A stretch of 23,752 nucleotides of DNA from contig CALDWC010000169.1 of the NCBI GenBank assembly GCA_937923945.1, forward strand, positions 1 to 23,752, in the 5' to 3' direction. Position 1 is the first letter of the stretch. Every line of letters begins with the position of its first letter. Under the pieces are notes generated by a model, which made no database searches, was not told where the DNA came from, and worked only from the letters and a program-made list of their open reading frames with translations. The DNA is from an uncultured Treponema sp. Its GTDB lineage: Bacteria > Spirochaetota > Spirochaetia > Treponematales > Treponemataceae. Shown here piece after piece: positions 14,498 to 22,131 of the stretch. The translations under genes and the position numbers were made by a program.

Positions 14498-16006
14498 GTG
14501 GAAGTACGAGTTCGATACGCACCGTCGCCGACCGGTTTTCAGCACATCGGCGGAGTAAGGACGGCATTGTTTAATTATCTTTTTGCAAAAGCAAATAAAG
14601 GCAAGTTTATTTTACGAATTGAAGATACCGACCGCACGCGGTACGGCGCCGAATACGAAAAAAATCTTTTTGACACGATGGCATGGCTCCATTTGGAGTG
14701 GGATGAAGGCGGCGACAAGGGCGGAGACTGCGGTCCCTACGTTCAGTCGCAGCGTTTTGAATTATACAAACAATACGCCCAAAAGTTGGTTGACATGGGA
14801 CAAGCGTACTACTGTTTTTGCGACGCGGAACGCCTTGAACGCATTAGAAAAATCCAAACGATGAACAATATGCCTCCCGGTTATGATCGGGCTTGCCGCA
14901 ATTTAACCGAAGAAGAAATTAACGCAAATCTTGCGAAAGGAATGCCCTATGTTATTCGACTGAAAATTCCGTTGGAAGGCGTTACCAAATTTACGGATGC
15001 CGTTATCGGAGATGTTGAATGGAAAAACGAAGATATAAACCCCGACCCCGTTTTGCTGAAAAGCGACGGTTTTCCGACCTACCACTTGGCGAACATTGTC
15101 GACGACCATCTGATGCGGATTACGCACGTGATGCGGGCTCAGGAATGGCTGCCTTCAACGCCGATGCACGTGATTATGTACAAGGCGTTCGGCTGGGAGC
15201 CGCCGATTTTTTGCCACTTGCCGATGGTTATGGGAAATGACGGGCAAAAACTTTCGAAGCGTCACGGGGCGGCGAGCTGCAACGATTTCCGCAACAAGGG
15301 CTATGTGAGCGAAGCGATTATCAACTATGTCGCGATGCTCGGCTGTTCCTACGAAGAAGGAAAGGAAATTTACACACTTGAAGAACTCGGCTCTCTTTTC
15401 AGTATGGAACATTTAAATAAAGCTCCTGCAGTATTCGACTATAAAAAATTGGATTGGTTCAACGGTCAGTATATTCGCAATAAAACCGATGAAGAACTTT
15501 TCGATTTAACATGGGGCTTTATCGTAAATGCCGGCTTGATGGGAAAAGCGCCTGAAATGAAAAGCGCCTTTTTGGATGAAACAACGTTACAGCCGACCGA
15601 TGAACAGCGCCGCTTGTTAATGAAAGCGATGCCGCTCATCAAAGAACGGCTCCATCTTTTAAGTGAAGCGCCCGATATGCTCCGCTTTTTGTTTGTAACA
15701 CCGGAGATAGCCCCGCTCGAAGAATTTATTCCAAAAAAGGTCGAAAAAGCAACTGTACAGGAAATCCTCCTCGCGGCAAAAAAAATCATTCCGAACCTTG
15801 ACGGTTTGAGCGAAGAAGACGGGTTTGAACTTTTTAAGCCGGAAGGAGAGCGCTTGCAAGTAAAAATGGGCGATTTTATGCGTCCGATTCGGGTTGCGGT
15901 TACCGGCAGCCGCGTCAGTCCGCCATTGGTCGGCTCAATACAGATTTTGGGTTTCGACAAAGCGGTTGCGCGGATTGATGCCGTTTTGGAAAAATATTTT
16001 TCTTAA
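14498..16006 (+). CDS. gltX: glutamyl-tRNA synthetase
   Basis: Class I synthetase charging tRNA-Glu with glutamate in the cytoplasm. The product is 502 aa when started at GTG 14498. GAGGAG (14487-14492) precedes it by five bases, and the protein then opens at once with the family N-terminus VRYAPSPTGFQHIGG. The reading frame runs open far upstream, into the opposite-strand lipoprotein gene, but that part is not GluRS. The HIGH-type motif is H16-G19 (HIGG), and the KMSKS-type motif is KLSKR (251-255). RIEDTDRTR and the C-terminal anticodon-binding region are intact. Glycyl-tRNA synthetase follows after 16 bases in the same operon. Confidence 0.96.
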   Translation: MEVRVRYAPSPTGFQHIGGVRTALFNYLFAKANKGKFILRIEDTDRTRYGAEYEKNLFDTMAWLHLEWDEGGDKGGDCGPYVQSQRFELYKQYAQKLVDMGQAYYCFCDAERLERIRKIQTMNNMPPGYDRACRNLTEEEINANLAKGMPYVIRLKIPLEGVTKFTDAVIGDVEWKNEDINPDPVLLKSDGFPTYHLANIVDDHLMRITHVMRAQEWLPSTPMHVIMYKAFGWEPPIFCHLPMVMGNDGQKLSKRHGAASCNDFRNKGYVSEAIINYVAMLGCSYEEGKEIYTLEELGSLFSMEHLNKAPAVFDYKKLDWFNGQYIRNKTDEELFDLTWGFIVNAGLMGKAPEMKSAFLDETTLQPTDEQRRLLMKAMPLIKERLHLLSEAPDMLRFLFVTPEIAPLEEFIPKKVEKATVQEILLAAKKIIPNLDGLSEEDGFELFKPEGERLQVKMGDFMRPIRVAVTGSRVSPPLVGSIQILGFDKAVARIDAVLEKYFS

Positions 16007-16022
16007 AAAAGAGGTGAGAATT

Positions 16023-17378
16023 ATGAGTAATGAAAACCATGAAATTACGATGGACAAAATCGTAAGTTTGAGTAAACGGCGTGGCTTTGTGTTTCAGTCG
16101 TCGGAAATCTACGGCGGACAAAACGGCGCATGGGATTACGGACCGCTCGGGATTGAACTGAAACGGAATATTTCCAATGAGTGGTGGAAAGCAATGTGCC
16201 GGATGCACGATAACATCGTCGGTTTGGATGCGAGCATTTTAATGCACCCGCGGGTTTGGGAAGCGTCGGGACATGTAGAAAATTTTACCGACCCGCTTGT
16301 TGACTGCAAAAAATGCAAGCAGCGATTCCGTGCTGACCACTTGGATGCTGAAAACTTGGCAAAAAAAATATGTCCGGAATGCGGAGGTGAATTAACCGAA
16401 ACGCGAAAATTTAACCTTATGTTCAAAACCCACATCGGGCCGACCGACGATAACACGTCATTGATTTATTTACGTCCTGAAACCGCGCAGGGAATTTATG
16501 TCAACTACAAGAATATCATTCAGTCAAACCGCATGAAAATTCCGTTTGGCATCGCGCAAATCGGAAAAGCGTTCCGCAACGAAATTGTAACCAAAAACTT
16601 TATTTTTAGAACTTGTGAGTTTGAGCAAATGGAAATGCAGTTTTTTGTCAAACCGGGCGAGGACGAAAAATGGTTTGAGCATTGGCGACAGGAACGCTGG
16701 GATTTTTACCTTTCACTCGGCGTAAAACCGGAACGCTTGCAGTGGCACCGGCACGGAAAAGACGAACTCGCCCACTACGCAAAAGATGCGTACGATATTG
16801 AGTTTAAATTTCCGATGGGCTTTAAAGAACTTGAAGGGGTTCATAACCGCACCGACTTTGACTTAAAACGACATACCGAGTTTTCGGGAAAAGATTTACA
16901 GTACATTGATCAGGAAAACGGTAACGAGCGCTATATTCCGTATATCATTGAAACTTCGGCGGGCTTAACCCGAAATGTACTTATGTTTTTGTGTAATGCC
17001 TACGAAGAACAAAAAATTGCGGATAACGGGAATGCCGATGACTGGCGAACGGTGATGCATTTTCACCCGAAACTTGCTCCAATAACGGTGGCGGTGCTGC
17101 CGCTCATGAAAAAAGACGGACTTGCAGAACTCGCTCGAGATATTTACCATGAATTAAAAGGCGAATTTAACTGCGATTACGATCAGGCGGGTGCTATCGG
17201 GAAACGGTATCGCCGCCAAGACGAAGCCGGAACTCCTTTTTGTGTTACCGTTGATTATGACACCAAAGAGGATAAAACCGTAACGCTCCGTTTCCGCGAT
17301 TCGATGGAACAGGTACGAATTCCAATTGCTGAATTAACCGACCGCATTCGTGCGGAAATTAAGGAGTGGAAAAATTAA
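16023..17378 (+). CDS. glyQS: glycyl-tRNA synthetase, homodimeric type
   Basis: Class II synthetase charging tRNA-Gly. At 451 aa it is the single-chain alpha2 type (eukaryote/archaea/Gram-positive-like) rather than the alpha2beta2 type. Visible features are the N-terminal GFVFQSSEIYGGQNGAWDYG region, a zinc-finger-like insertion with CKKC and CPEC pairs, RPETAQGIYVNY, motif 2 around FRNEI, and motif 3 in SAGLTRNVLMF. The C-terminal anticodon-binding domain ends with RIRAEIKEW. The ATG at 16023 has GAGGTGA five bases upstream; the open frame before it overlaps gltX and is not coding. It is second in the gltX operon. No terminator is obvious after the stop. Confidence 0.96.
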   Translation: MSNENHEITMDKIVSLSKRRGFVFQSSEIYGGQNGAWDYGPLGIELKRNISNEWWKAMCRMHDNIVGLDASILMHPRVWEASGHVENFTDPLVDCKKCKQRFRADHLDAENLAKKICPECGGELTETRKFNLMFKTHIGPTDDNTSLIYLRPETAQGIYVNYKNIIQSNRMKIPFGIAQIGKAFRNEIVTKNFIFRTCEFEQMEMQFFVKPGEDEKWFEHWRQERWDFYLSLGVKPERLQWHRHGKDELAHYAKDAYDIEFKFPMGFKELEGVHNRTDFDLKRHTEFSGKDLQYIDQENGNERYIPYIIETSAGLTRNVLMFLCNAYEEQKIADNGNADDWRTVMHFHPKLAPITVAVLPLMKKDGLAELARDIYHELKGEFNCDYDQAGAIGKRYRRQDEAGTPFCVTVDYDTKEDKTVTLRFRDSMEQVRIPIAELTDRIRAEIKEWKN

Positions 17379-17428
17379 AAAGCAGGCGTGATATAAAGAA
17401 CGAAATAGTTGAAGTATTAAAAAAAGAC

Positions 17429-17457
17429 TTGACGTTTTTTTTATTGACTGGTATAAT
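17429..17457 (+). promoter_or_regulatory. strong promoter of the STAS/HATPase pair
   Basis: TTGACG (17429-17434) and TATAAT (17452-17457) have a 17-base spacer, and TGG precedes the -10, so it is also an extended -10. This is the best promoter match in the window. Confidence 0.85.
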
Positions 17458-17463
17458 ATAAAA

Positions 17464-17565
17464 AACACTGGAGTTTATTTTAAATACTCCGAAAATAGAA
17501 GGTGAATAACGGTAATTCGTTTTTGTTGTGGTAGCGAATGAACTGATCAAGAGTGGAGGAAATAC
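17464..17565 (+). promoter_or_regulatory. 100-nt structured leader before the STAS gene
   Basis: The predicted leader holds two small stems: GGAGT (17469-17473) with ACTCC (17485-17489), and ATTCG (17514-17518) with CGAAT (17535-17539). GGAGG (17555-17559) lies six bases before the ATG. The first stem contains an SD-like GGAG. No riboswitch family is recognised. Confidence 0.35.
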
Positions 17566-17904
17566 ATGGAGCTTAAAATGCGAAAAAACAAGGATGTTTT
17601 TATCATCGACGTTTCCGGCGAAATGGATTTGTACAATTCGTATAAATTAAAAGAGCTGGTGATGAAGATGATGGAACGCCAAGTTAAATCTGTCATAATC
17701 AATATGGAAGCAGTTGATTATATTGATTCATCCGGAATCGGGGCGCTGATTCATATATATTCAACAATGAAGAAGGCTAATTGTCAACTGTACATGACAA
17801 ATATTCACGGTTCCGTCAAAAAAGTTATCGAGCTTACAAAGCTCATGGGATATTTCCCAATTACGAACAGCTTAGAAGAAGCATTACAAAAAATGGAGGG
17901 GTAA
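17566..17904 (+). CDS. STAS-domain anti-sigma factor antagonist (SpoIIAA/RsbV type)
   Basis: The 112-aa cytoplasmic protein is a single STAS domain. It follows the family pattern: VFIIDVSGEMDLYNSYKLKE, then VIINMEAVDYIDSSGIGALI, with the DSSG motif (54-57) containing the serine normally phosphorylated by the partner kinase. In partner switching, the unphosphorylated antagonist binds the anti-sigma kinase and frees its target. The next gene, two bases downstream, encodes that kind of HATPase, so the two probably form a module. No sigma factor or PP2C phosphatase is in the window, so the controlled target is unknown. A strong promoter and a GGAGG site indicate high expression. Confidence 0.92.
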   Translation: MELKMRKNKDVFIIDVSGEMDLYNSYKLKELVMKMMERQVKSVIINMEAVDYIDSSGIGALIHIYSTMKKANCQLYMTNIHGSVKKVIELTKLMGYFPITNSLEEALQKMEG

Positions 17905-17906
17905 TT

Positions 17907-18470
17907 ATGGAAAATAATCCGGTAATAAAAGAGTTAAAAGTTGATGAAAACAGCCCGCTGTTTGATAAAGTTGGAATGCTTTACAAAGAATTTCCTTCCG
18001 ATTTTCGCCAGATTCGTTATTTTACACTGTTGATTGTACAATCTGCCCCGTTGGAGATTAAAGGAATCAACTTACTTGAACAGCAAATCAGCGAAATTAT
18101 CAAAAATGCGGTAAAACACGGAAACAAGAGCGATATTAACAAAAAAGTGAAAGTTTGGTACGAATTTTCACAAACCCATGCTCATTTGATTGTTGAAGAC
18201 GAAGGGGAAGGTTTCAAAGACCTCGAAAAATGGAATGAATTTAACAGCCGCCGTTTGGAATGTTTGCGTGATCAGGACTTCCAAAATTTAAGCAAGTTTG
18301 TTTCTTTCCGCACGAAAGAAAGCGACGACGGAGACGGCGGAAACGCTTTGTTTGCCGCTCTTGAATATTGGAACGGCGGCTTCGTTTACAACAATAAGCG
18401 AAATGCCGTTGCGATGCTTAAAACGTATCCGAAGAAAACGCACGGTATTTCACTTGGCGATGAAATGTAG
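17907..18470 (+). CDS. HATPase-domain anti-sigma/serine kinase-like protein (RsbW/SpoIIAB type)
   Basis: The 187-aa product has a GHKL ATP-binding fold: N-box EIIKNAVKHG (63-72, with N67), G1 box EDEGEGF (97-103) and a glycine-rich G2-like segment DGDGGNALFAALEYW (141-155). It is longer than classical RsbW/SpoIIAB, with about 50 extra N-terminal residues and a diverged segment (105-135), so it may be a spirochaete-specific variant. The start at 17907 follows GGAGGGG by five bases; the longer open frame upstream lies inside the STAS gene. It is predicted to phosphorylate the adjacent STAS protein. Its ultimate target cannot be inferred here. Confidence 0.85.
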   Translation: MENNPVIKELKVDENSPLFDKVGMLYKEFPSDFRQIRYFTLLIVQSAPLEIKGINLLEQQISEIIKNAVKHGNKSDINKKVKVWYEFSQTHAHLIVEDEGEGFKDLEKWNEFNSRRLECLRDQDFQNLSKFVSFRTKESDDGDGGNALFAALEYWNGGFVYNNKRNAVAMLKTYPKKTHGISLGDEM

Positions 18471-18508
18471 ATTTTCTGCTTGATACATACAGCTCGGTTG
18501 TATATGTG

Positions 18509-18554
18509 CAGCCCTTGCGAGGACTTTCCGAAAGTCTTGGTTGGGGCTGTTTTT
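18509..18554 (+). terminator. terminator of the STAS/HATPase operon
   Basis: CAGCCC (18509-18514) pairs with GGGCTG (18544-18549). It encloses a second stem GACTTT/AAAGTC (18522-18527 with 18531-18536) and is followed by five Ts. Confidence 0.8.
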
Positions 18555-18586
18555 ATTTATGGTGATCTTATTTTAAAGGAGCTTTT

Positions 18587-18955
18587 ATGAAGTTGAATAG
18601 TGTCGTAATTCGTACGAAAGATATACAAAAATCGATTGAGTTTTACGAACGAGTGCTTAATTTTGAGTTTATTTCAATGATGTCGGCAGCACCCGGAAAA
18701 CAGATTGCATTTTTACGGGAGCCGGAAAGCGGCATGAATTTGGAATTGATTTACAACGAAAATGCTGCGGAAAGAACCGAAACACGGATGTCCTTGACCA
18801 TACAGGTGGATCAAATCGGTGAAGCGGAAAAATACTTGCGGAATCATAAAGTTCCGATTGTGACGGCTCCGCACACGGTCAAAGACGGGAAAAAAATTTT
18901 AACGGCACTTGATCCGAACGGCGTCGACTTGGATTTTATTGAATTCAAAAAATAA
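18587..18955 (+). CDS. VOC-superfamily (glyoxalase/dioxygenase-like) protein
   Basis: The 122-aa protein has the paired beta-alpha-beta-beta-beta layout of the vicinal oxygen chelate fold: SVVIRTKDIQKSIEFYERVLNF (first module) and SLTIQVDQIGEAEKYLRNH to DPNGVDLDFIEF (second module). In glyoxalase I the metal ligands are His and Glu in each module. Here E53 and E119 could serve, but the positions usually held by His (about residues 6-7 and 71) are Val and Thr. Canonical lactoylglutathione lyase activity is therefore doubtful; a binding or other catalytic role is possible. AAGGAG lies five bases before the ATG. Its stop is nine bases from that of the convergent dihydroorotase gene. Confidence 0.8.
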   Translation: MKLNSVVIRTKDIQKSIEFYERVLNFEFISMMSAAPGKQIAFLREPESGMNLELIYNENAAERTETRMSLTIQVDQIGEAEKYLRNHKVPIVTAPHTVKDGKKILTALDPNGVDLDFIEFKK

Positions 18956-18964
18956 AAAGAGCCG

Positions 18965-20002
18965 CTAAAAAATATTATACGGATATGCAGCTGAGATTTT
19001 CGGAAAAAGGGCGTCAATCTTTTCCGATGTCGGAACTTGTATCCGAAATGAAGTTCCCAATATTTTATTGATCGCGCCGCCGCAGAGATTTTCCAAAGCG
19101 GCTTCACTTATCCCGTTTTCTCGTAACGCTTTTATCAAACGCAATGTTCCGGCGAATCCGGGCACGCCCGAAGCTCCGTCGTATTTTTGCTGCAACGTAT
19201 GCGGTGCGTGATCACTTTCAATCGTATCGATCGCTCCCAATAATAGCCCGTTAAAAATTGCGTAGCGATTTTCTTCACTGCGGAGCGGCGGGTTCATCTT
19301 TGCACACATACCGCTTCGGCGATAGGCGTCCGTGTTCAAAAGTGCATGATGCGCAGTCGCTCCGCATGAAATGCGCATACCTTGCAACTTCGCTTTCAGA
19401 ACGCGTTGTACGCCCTCGCCTGTGCTGATATGACAAATATGCAAATGTCCCGCAAATCCGCTTTCACGAGCAAAGCGGATTTGATCGGTAATGGACTGCA
19501 CTTCTGCAATTTCCGGGCGTGCGACGCTGTGGCTTTCCGGTTTGTTTTTATCGAAATCTTCCGCATGAATAAACGCTTCTTTTTCGCAATGCACCGCAAG
19601 TAAACCGGTATAATGCAGCTTTGCCAATGCATAATACACTGTTTGCTGTTCCGCTTCGGTTATCAAACCCATATTGCCGGTTGAATGCCCCGCGAACATT
19701 TTCAAACCAACACAATCGGGAAAGTGAGTTTGCACATACCGAACCACTTCCGCAATTTGGGATTCGTCGGCGGTAAGTCCGGCATATGCACCGTAAAATA
19801 AATCACCGGATGCTATTGCAGTTTGCTGCTTGCCGTATGCGATACGCTTGTCTAAAGTGCTCGCATCCGTCAAAGGCGGAGCTGTGTTCGGCATATCAAA
19901 GAATGCAGTGTAACCGGCCTCTGCTGCAAGTACCGCCGCATGGAAAATCGTTTCTTTTTCGGATTGCGTCCAATCACGCAAATGAACGTGCCAATCAATC
20001 AT
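18965..20002 (-). CDS. pyrC: dihydroorotase
   Basis: Amidohydrolase-fold enzyme closing carbamoyl aspartate to dihydroorotate in de novo pyrimidine synthesis. The product is 345 aa, starting immediately with the metal motif DWHVHLRD (H5, H7), then FFDMPNT (35-40), a probable carboxylated lysine K101 in VGLKMFAGHSTGN, H138 and H191 as further ligands, the substrate-binding NPPLR (237-241), and the catalytic aspartate D264 in ESDHAPH. All key residues are present. No other pyr gene is adjacent; T. pallidum lacks de novo pyrimidine synthesis, so presence here points to a less reduced species. The ATG has no Shine-Dalgarno and begins six bases after a perfect -10. Confidence 0.9.
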   Translation of the reverse strand: MIDWHVHLRDWTQSEKETIFHAAVLAAEAGYTAFFDMPNTAPPLTDASTLDKRIAYGKQQTAIASGDLFYGAYAGLTADESQIAEVVRYVQTHFPDCVGLKMFAGHSTGNMGLITEAEQQTVYYALAKLHYTGLLAVHCEKEAFIHAEDFDKNKPESHSVARPEIAEVQSITDQIRFARESGFAGHLHICHISTGEGVQRVLKAKLQGMRISCGATAHHALLNTDAYRRSGMCAKMNPPLRSEENRYAIFNGLLLGAIDTIESDHAPHTLQQKYDGASGVPGFAGTLRLIKALRENGISEAALENLCGGAINKILGTSFRIQVPTSEKIDALFPKISAAYPYNIF

Positions 20003-20008
20003 AGTATT

Positions 20009-20037
20009 ATTATATCGAAATGAGGACAGATTTTCAA
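20009..20037 (-). promoter_or_regulatory. promoter of pyrC, predicted leaderless
   Basis: On the minus strand TTGAAA (20037 down to 20032) and a perfect TATAAT (20014 down to 20009) are spaced 17 bases apart. Exactly six bases separate the -10 from the ATG at 20002, placing the usual +1 on the A of the start codon. Confidence 0.75.
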
Positions 20038-20084
20038 TCGCAGAATCACGGTTCGCTTTGAATCACCGTGTATCTTCCCAATAA

Positions 20085-20121
20085 AAAAAGCACTAAAAGC
20101 AAAACGCTTTCAGTGCTTTTT
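20085..20121 (-). terminator. terminator of the OmpA-like / OmpL47-like transcription unit
   Basis: AAAAAGCACT (20085-20094) pairs with AGTGCTTTTT (20112-20121). Inside, AAAGC/GCTTT pair after one mismatch around loop AAAAC. T-rich tails on both strands make it potentially bidirectional. It also insulates pyrC. Confidence 0.88.
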
Positions 20122-20178
20122 GAATCAGTTGAATATTTGTACCGAAAACAACATTCAGTTAAAATATTCTATACTAAT

Positions 20179-21273
20179 TTATTCCAAGGTTGATTCACCT
20201 TCAGTTGTTTCAACGGTTTCGGAACCGGCTGATTGCGCTTTTATATCTTCAGCCTCAACCGGTTTTAATTCATTTCCGTTCACGTCGATCAACTCAAGCA
20301 TTGAATTCGGATTAATCTTGTCAACAAAGAACGTGTATTGAACCGGCTCTGAAACGTTGCCGACATTGTCAACAGCCTTTACTTCCAACGTGTACACATC
20401 ATTGGTGCTGAACTTAATCGGCTCAACATATTTTGTATATTCTTCATCGTTAATCTTGATGTAGATAGCATCAACGCCGGAAAGTGCGTCGGTCGCGCTG
20501 AAAGAAACCGCTTCGTTTGTTGAAACGATAATGCGTCCTTCTTCATCAACCAAATCTTCACTCGGGAAAACCGTGTAGGTTCCGTCTTTGTTGATTAAGC
20601 GGTTGTTGTTTTCAATGGTTACAACCGGCGGCGTGGTATCAACAACAACGGCAAACATTGAAATCGGGCTTAAGTTTCCGACATTGTCGATTGAAGCATA
20701 ATAGATATTTGTCGGACCTTCGGCGGTTAAGTTGTAGTATGCTTCTTCCGATTCAACACCTTTACCGTATGCATTGAGCATATTCAAATCGGTTCCAATA
20801 TAACCGGCCGCAACACCTGAGCCCATAACATTGTCTTTTGCCGTTACAAACCATTTTGTTTCCGCTGAGCAGTACTGAACCAATCCGTTGGTATAAACCG
20901 GCTTGTCCGTTTCAAGATATGTTTTCGGTGCCGTATTGTCAACAACAACGGTAAAGGTTTTTGCATTTTCAAGGTTTAAGCTGTTATCAAAACCGCGGTA
21001 TGAAATATCATGCTTGCCTTCTTCCAAGATTTGGAACGGATTGCGATAGATCATAAATCCATTGCCGTCCAGTGCAAAGCTGATTTTTTCCAGACCTGTT
21101 TCCTTATCAACAGAACTCAAGCGAAAAAAGACATCACTGTTTATAAAATCCGATGTACCGTCAAAGTAGTGTACAGCCGGACGTACATAATCAGTGCCAA
21201 CACTCTCCGGTGCTTGTGCGAATGCAAAAGCCACCAAAGAAGCCATCACAAAAACAAAAGTTGTTTTTTTCAT
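20179..21273 (-). CDS. exported protein with three OmpL47-like/Ig-like repeats
   Basis: The 364-aa product has a signal peptide ending at AFAFAQ (15-20) and three related segments of about 100 residues. Each ends with an aromatic-x-DN-(VG)N pattern followed by VVVDxTxP: YRGFDNSLNL with VVVDNTAP (92-116), YASIDNVGNL with VVVDTTPP (192-216), and VKAVDNVGNV with FFVDKINP (298-322). This is the hallmark of OmpL47-type domains found in leptospiral and treponemal surface proteins. The C-terminal 40 residues are acidic and low in complexity. The location is periplasmic or surface; the ligand is unknown. GGAGG six bases upstream supports the start. It is 55 bases downstream of the OmpA-like gene and probably co-transcribed. 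Confidence 0.82.
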   Translation of the reverse strand: MKKTTFVFVMASLVAFAFAQAPESVGTDYVRPAVHYFDGTSDFINSDVFFRLSSVDKETGLEKISFALDGNGFMIYRNPFQILEEGKHDISYRGFDNSLNLENAKTFTVVVDNTAPKTYLETDKPVYTNGLVQYCSAETKWFVTAKDNVMGSGVAAGYIGTDLNMLNAYGKGVESEEAYYNLTAEGPTNIYYASIDNVGNLSPISMFAVVVDTTPPVVTIENNNRLINKDGTYTVFPSEDLVDEEGRIIVSTNEAVSFSATDALSGVDAIYIKINDEEYTKYVEPIKFSTNDVYTLEVKAVDNVGNVSEPVQYTFFVDKINPNSMLELIDVNGNELKPVEAEDIKAQSAGSETVETTEGESTLE

Positions 21274-21328
21274 AAAATTCCTCCAAAATTAAGGCGTACC
21301 TTATTTTACTAAAAAGTTAAAAAAAGAA

Positions 21329-21814
21329 CTAGTGAAGCGTAATTACAACGCGTCTGTTCTTATCGCGAGCGGTAATGTCATTGTGTGAAGCAAGTGGCTC
21401 ACTTGCCCCCTTGTTTTCCACTTTAACATCAACACCATACAATGCTTCGACACTTTCGAGATAATTCACAACGAGTTCAATCTCGCGTTTTACGGCGAGT
21501 TCCTCTTCGCGTTCGCTATTCAACTTTGCCGAATGACCGACTACGGTAATACTCTGAGGCTTTGCAGCCTTAATTTCTTCCGCAATTGCGTCCAGTTTTG
21601 TCGCCATCAACGGATCGATTTTTTTCATGTTTGCAGGGCAAACGATAACATATTCGCCCGTTTTTTCCGCTTCGGAAACAACCGGAGCCGTTTCAACTAC
21701 AGCTTCTTCTTGAACAACAGGCGGTTTTTCCACCTCCGGTTTTTCCGCAGGCTTTGACTTACATGAAAAAAGGAACACACTCAATGAAAGTATAAAAAAT
21801 AAAATCTTTCGCAC
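21329..21814 (-). CDS. OmpA-domain lipoprotein
   Basis: The 161-aa lipoprotein starts at a GTG with GGAGG five bases upstream. The signal peptide ends in VFLFSC, so C18 is the probable lipidation site. A Pro/Glu/Val-rich linker (19-51) leads to an OmpA-like peptidoglycan-associating domain (about 53-161) with SITVVGHSA (canonical form VxGHTD) and the closing TARDKNRRVVITL, whose Asp and Arg residues normally contact diaminopimelate; treponemes may use ornithine instead. The expected role is tethering the outer or inner membrane to the cell wall, Pal-like. It is first in a unit with the OmpL47-like gene. Confidence 0.87.
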   Translation of the reverse strand: MRKILFFILSLSVFLFSCKSKPAEKPEVEKPPVVQEEAVVETAPVVSEAEKTGEYVIVCPANMKKIDPLMATKLDAIAEEIKAAKPQSITVVGHSAKLNSEREEELAVKREIELVVNYLESVEALYGVDVKVENKGASEPLASHNDITARDKNRRVVITLH

Positions 21815-21843
21815 GATAACCTCCGATTAAAAAGATATAAATT

Positions 21844-21872
21844 ATAATAAAAATTTTAAGGGAAAAAGTCAA
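21844..21872 (-). promoter_or_regulatory. promoter of the OmpA-like lipoprotein gene
   Basis: On the minus strand TTGACT (21872 down to 21867) and TATTAT (21849 down to 21844) are 17 bases apart. A perfect TATAAT overlaps three bases further on, but with a 20-base spacer. The predicted leader is about 23 bases. Confidence 0.55.
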
Positions 21873-21963
21873 GACTAAATTTTTGAGTTTATCGCTTTTT
21901 TCGCTCTTTCGGTATAGAAAAAAACAAAGGAGTGCGGAAAAAAACATTAATAAGGAAAAATAC

Positions 21964-22016
21964 CGCCCGACGCTCATGGAGCGTTGCCGCACCGACTCGA
22001 AGGAATGCGGCGGGCG
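21964..22016. other. GC-rich three-way-junction element upstream of pheS
   Basis: The 317-base gap between the OmpA-like gene and pheS holds two opposing promoters and this element. CGCCC (21964-21968) pairs with GGGCG (22012-22016). It encloses two hairpins, ACGCTC/GAGCGT (21970-21975 with 21979-21984) and GCCGCA/TGCGGC (21986-21991 with 22006-22011). The 53 bases are about 72% GC in an AT-rich gap. A further hairpin GCGGTT/AACCGC with inner GTAT/ATAC follows at 22023-22057. It lies upstream of the pheS promoter, so it is not part of that leader. It may be a dispersed repeat or a small RNA. Confidence 0.5.
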
Positions 22017-22075
22017 TCCATTGCGGTTTACGTATCGGAAAAATACAGCATAACCGCTATAAATAAAAGAGCGAC

Positions 22076-22104
22076 TTGCAAAATTTTTATAAAAGTAGTA
22101 TACT
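22076..22104 (+). promoter_or_regulatory. promoter of pheS
   Basis: TTGCAA (22076-22081) and TATACT (22099-22104) are 17 bases apart. The predicted start is near 22111, giving a leader of about 21 bases with GAGG five bases before the ATG. Confidence 0.75.
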
Positions 22105-22131
22105 GTCGTCTGTTATCAGCATGAGGCATTT

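Noticed and set aside
20047..20070. CACGGT/ACCGTG inverted repeat near the pyrC promoter
   Set aside because: It is only six pairs with a 12-base loop, upstream of the promoter, and indistinguishable from chance without comparative data.
21932..22066. Short frames (44 codons from GTG 21932; 25 codons from ATG 21976) before pheS
   Set aside because: They run through the GC-rich palindromic element, give arginine-rich or cysteine-containing peptides of no recognisable family, and lack a properly spaced ribosome site.
21964..22131. T-box or Phe attenuator upstream of pheS
   Set aside because: No T-box core sequence or antiterminator is visible, and the structured element lies upstream of the pheS promoter rather than in its transcript.
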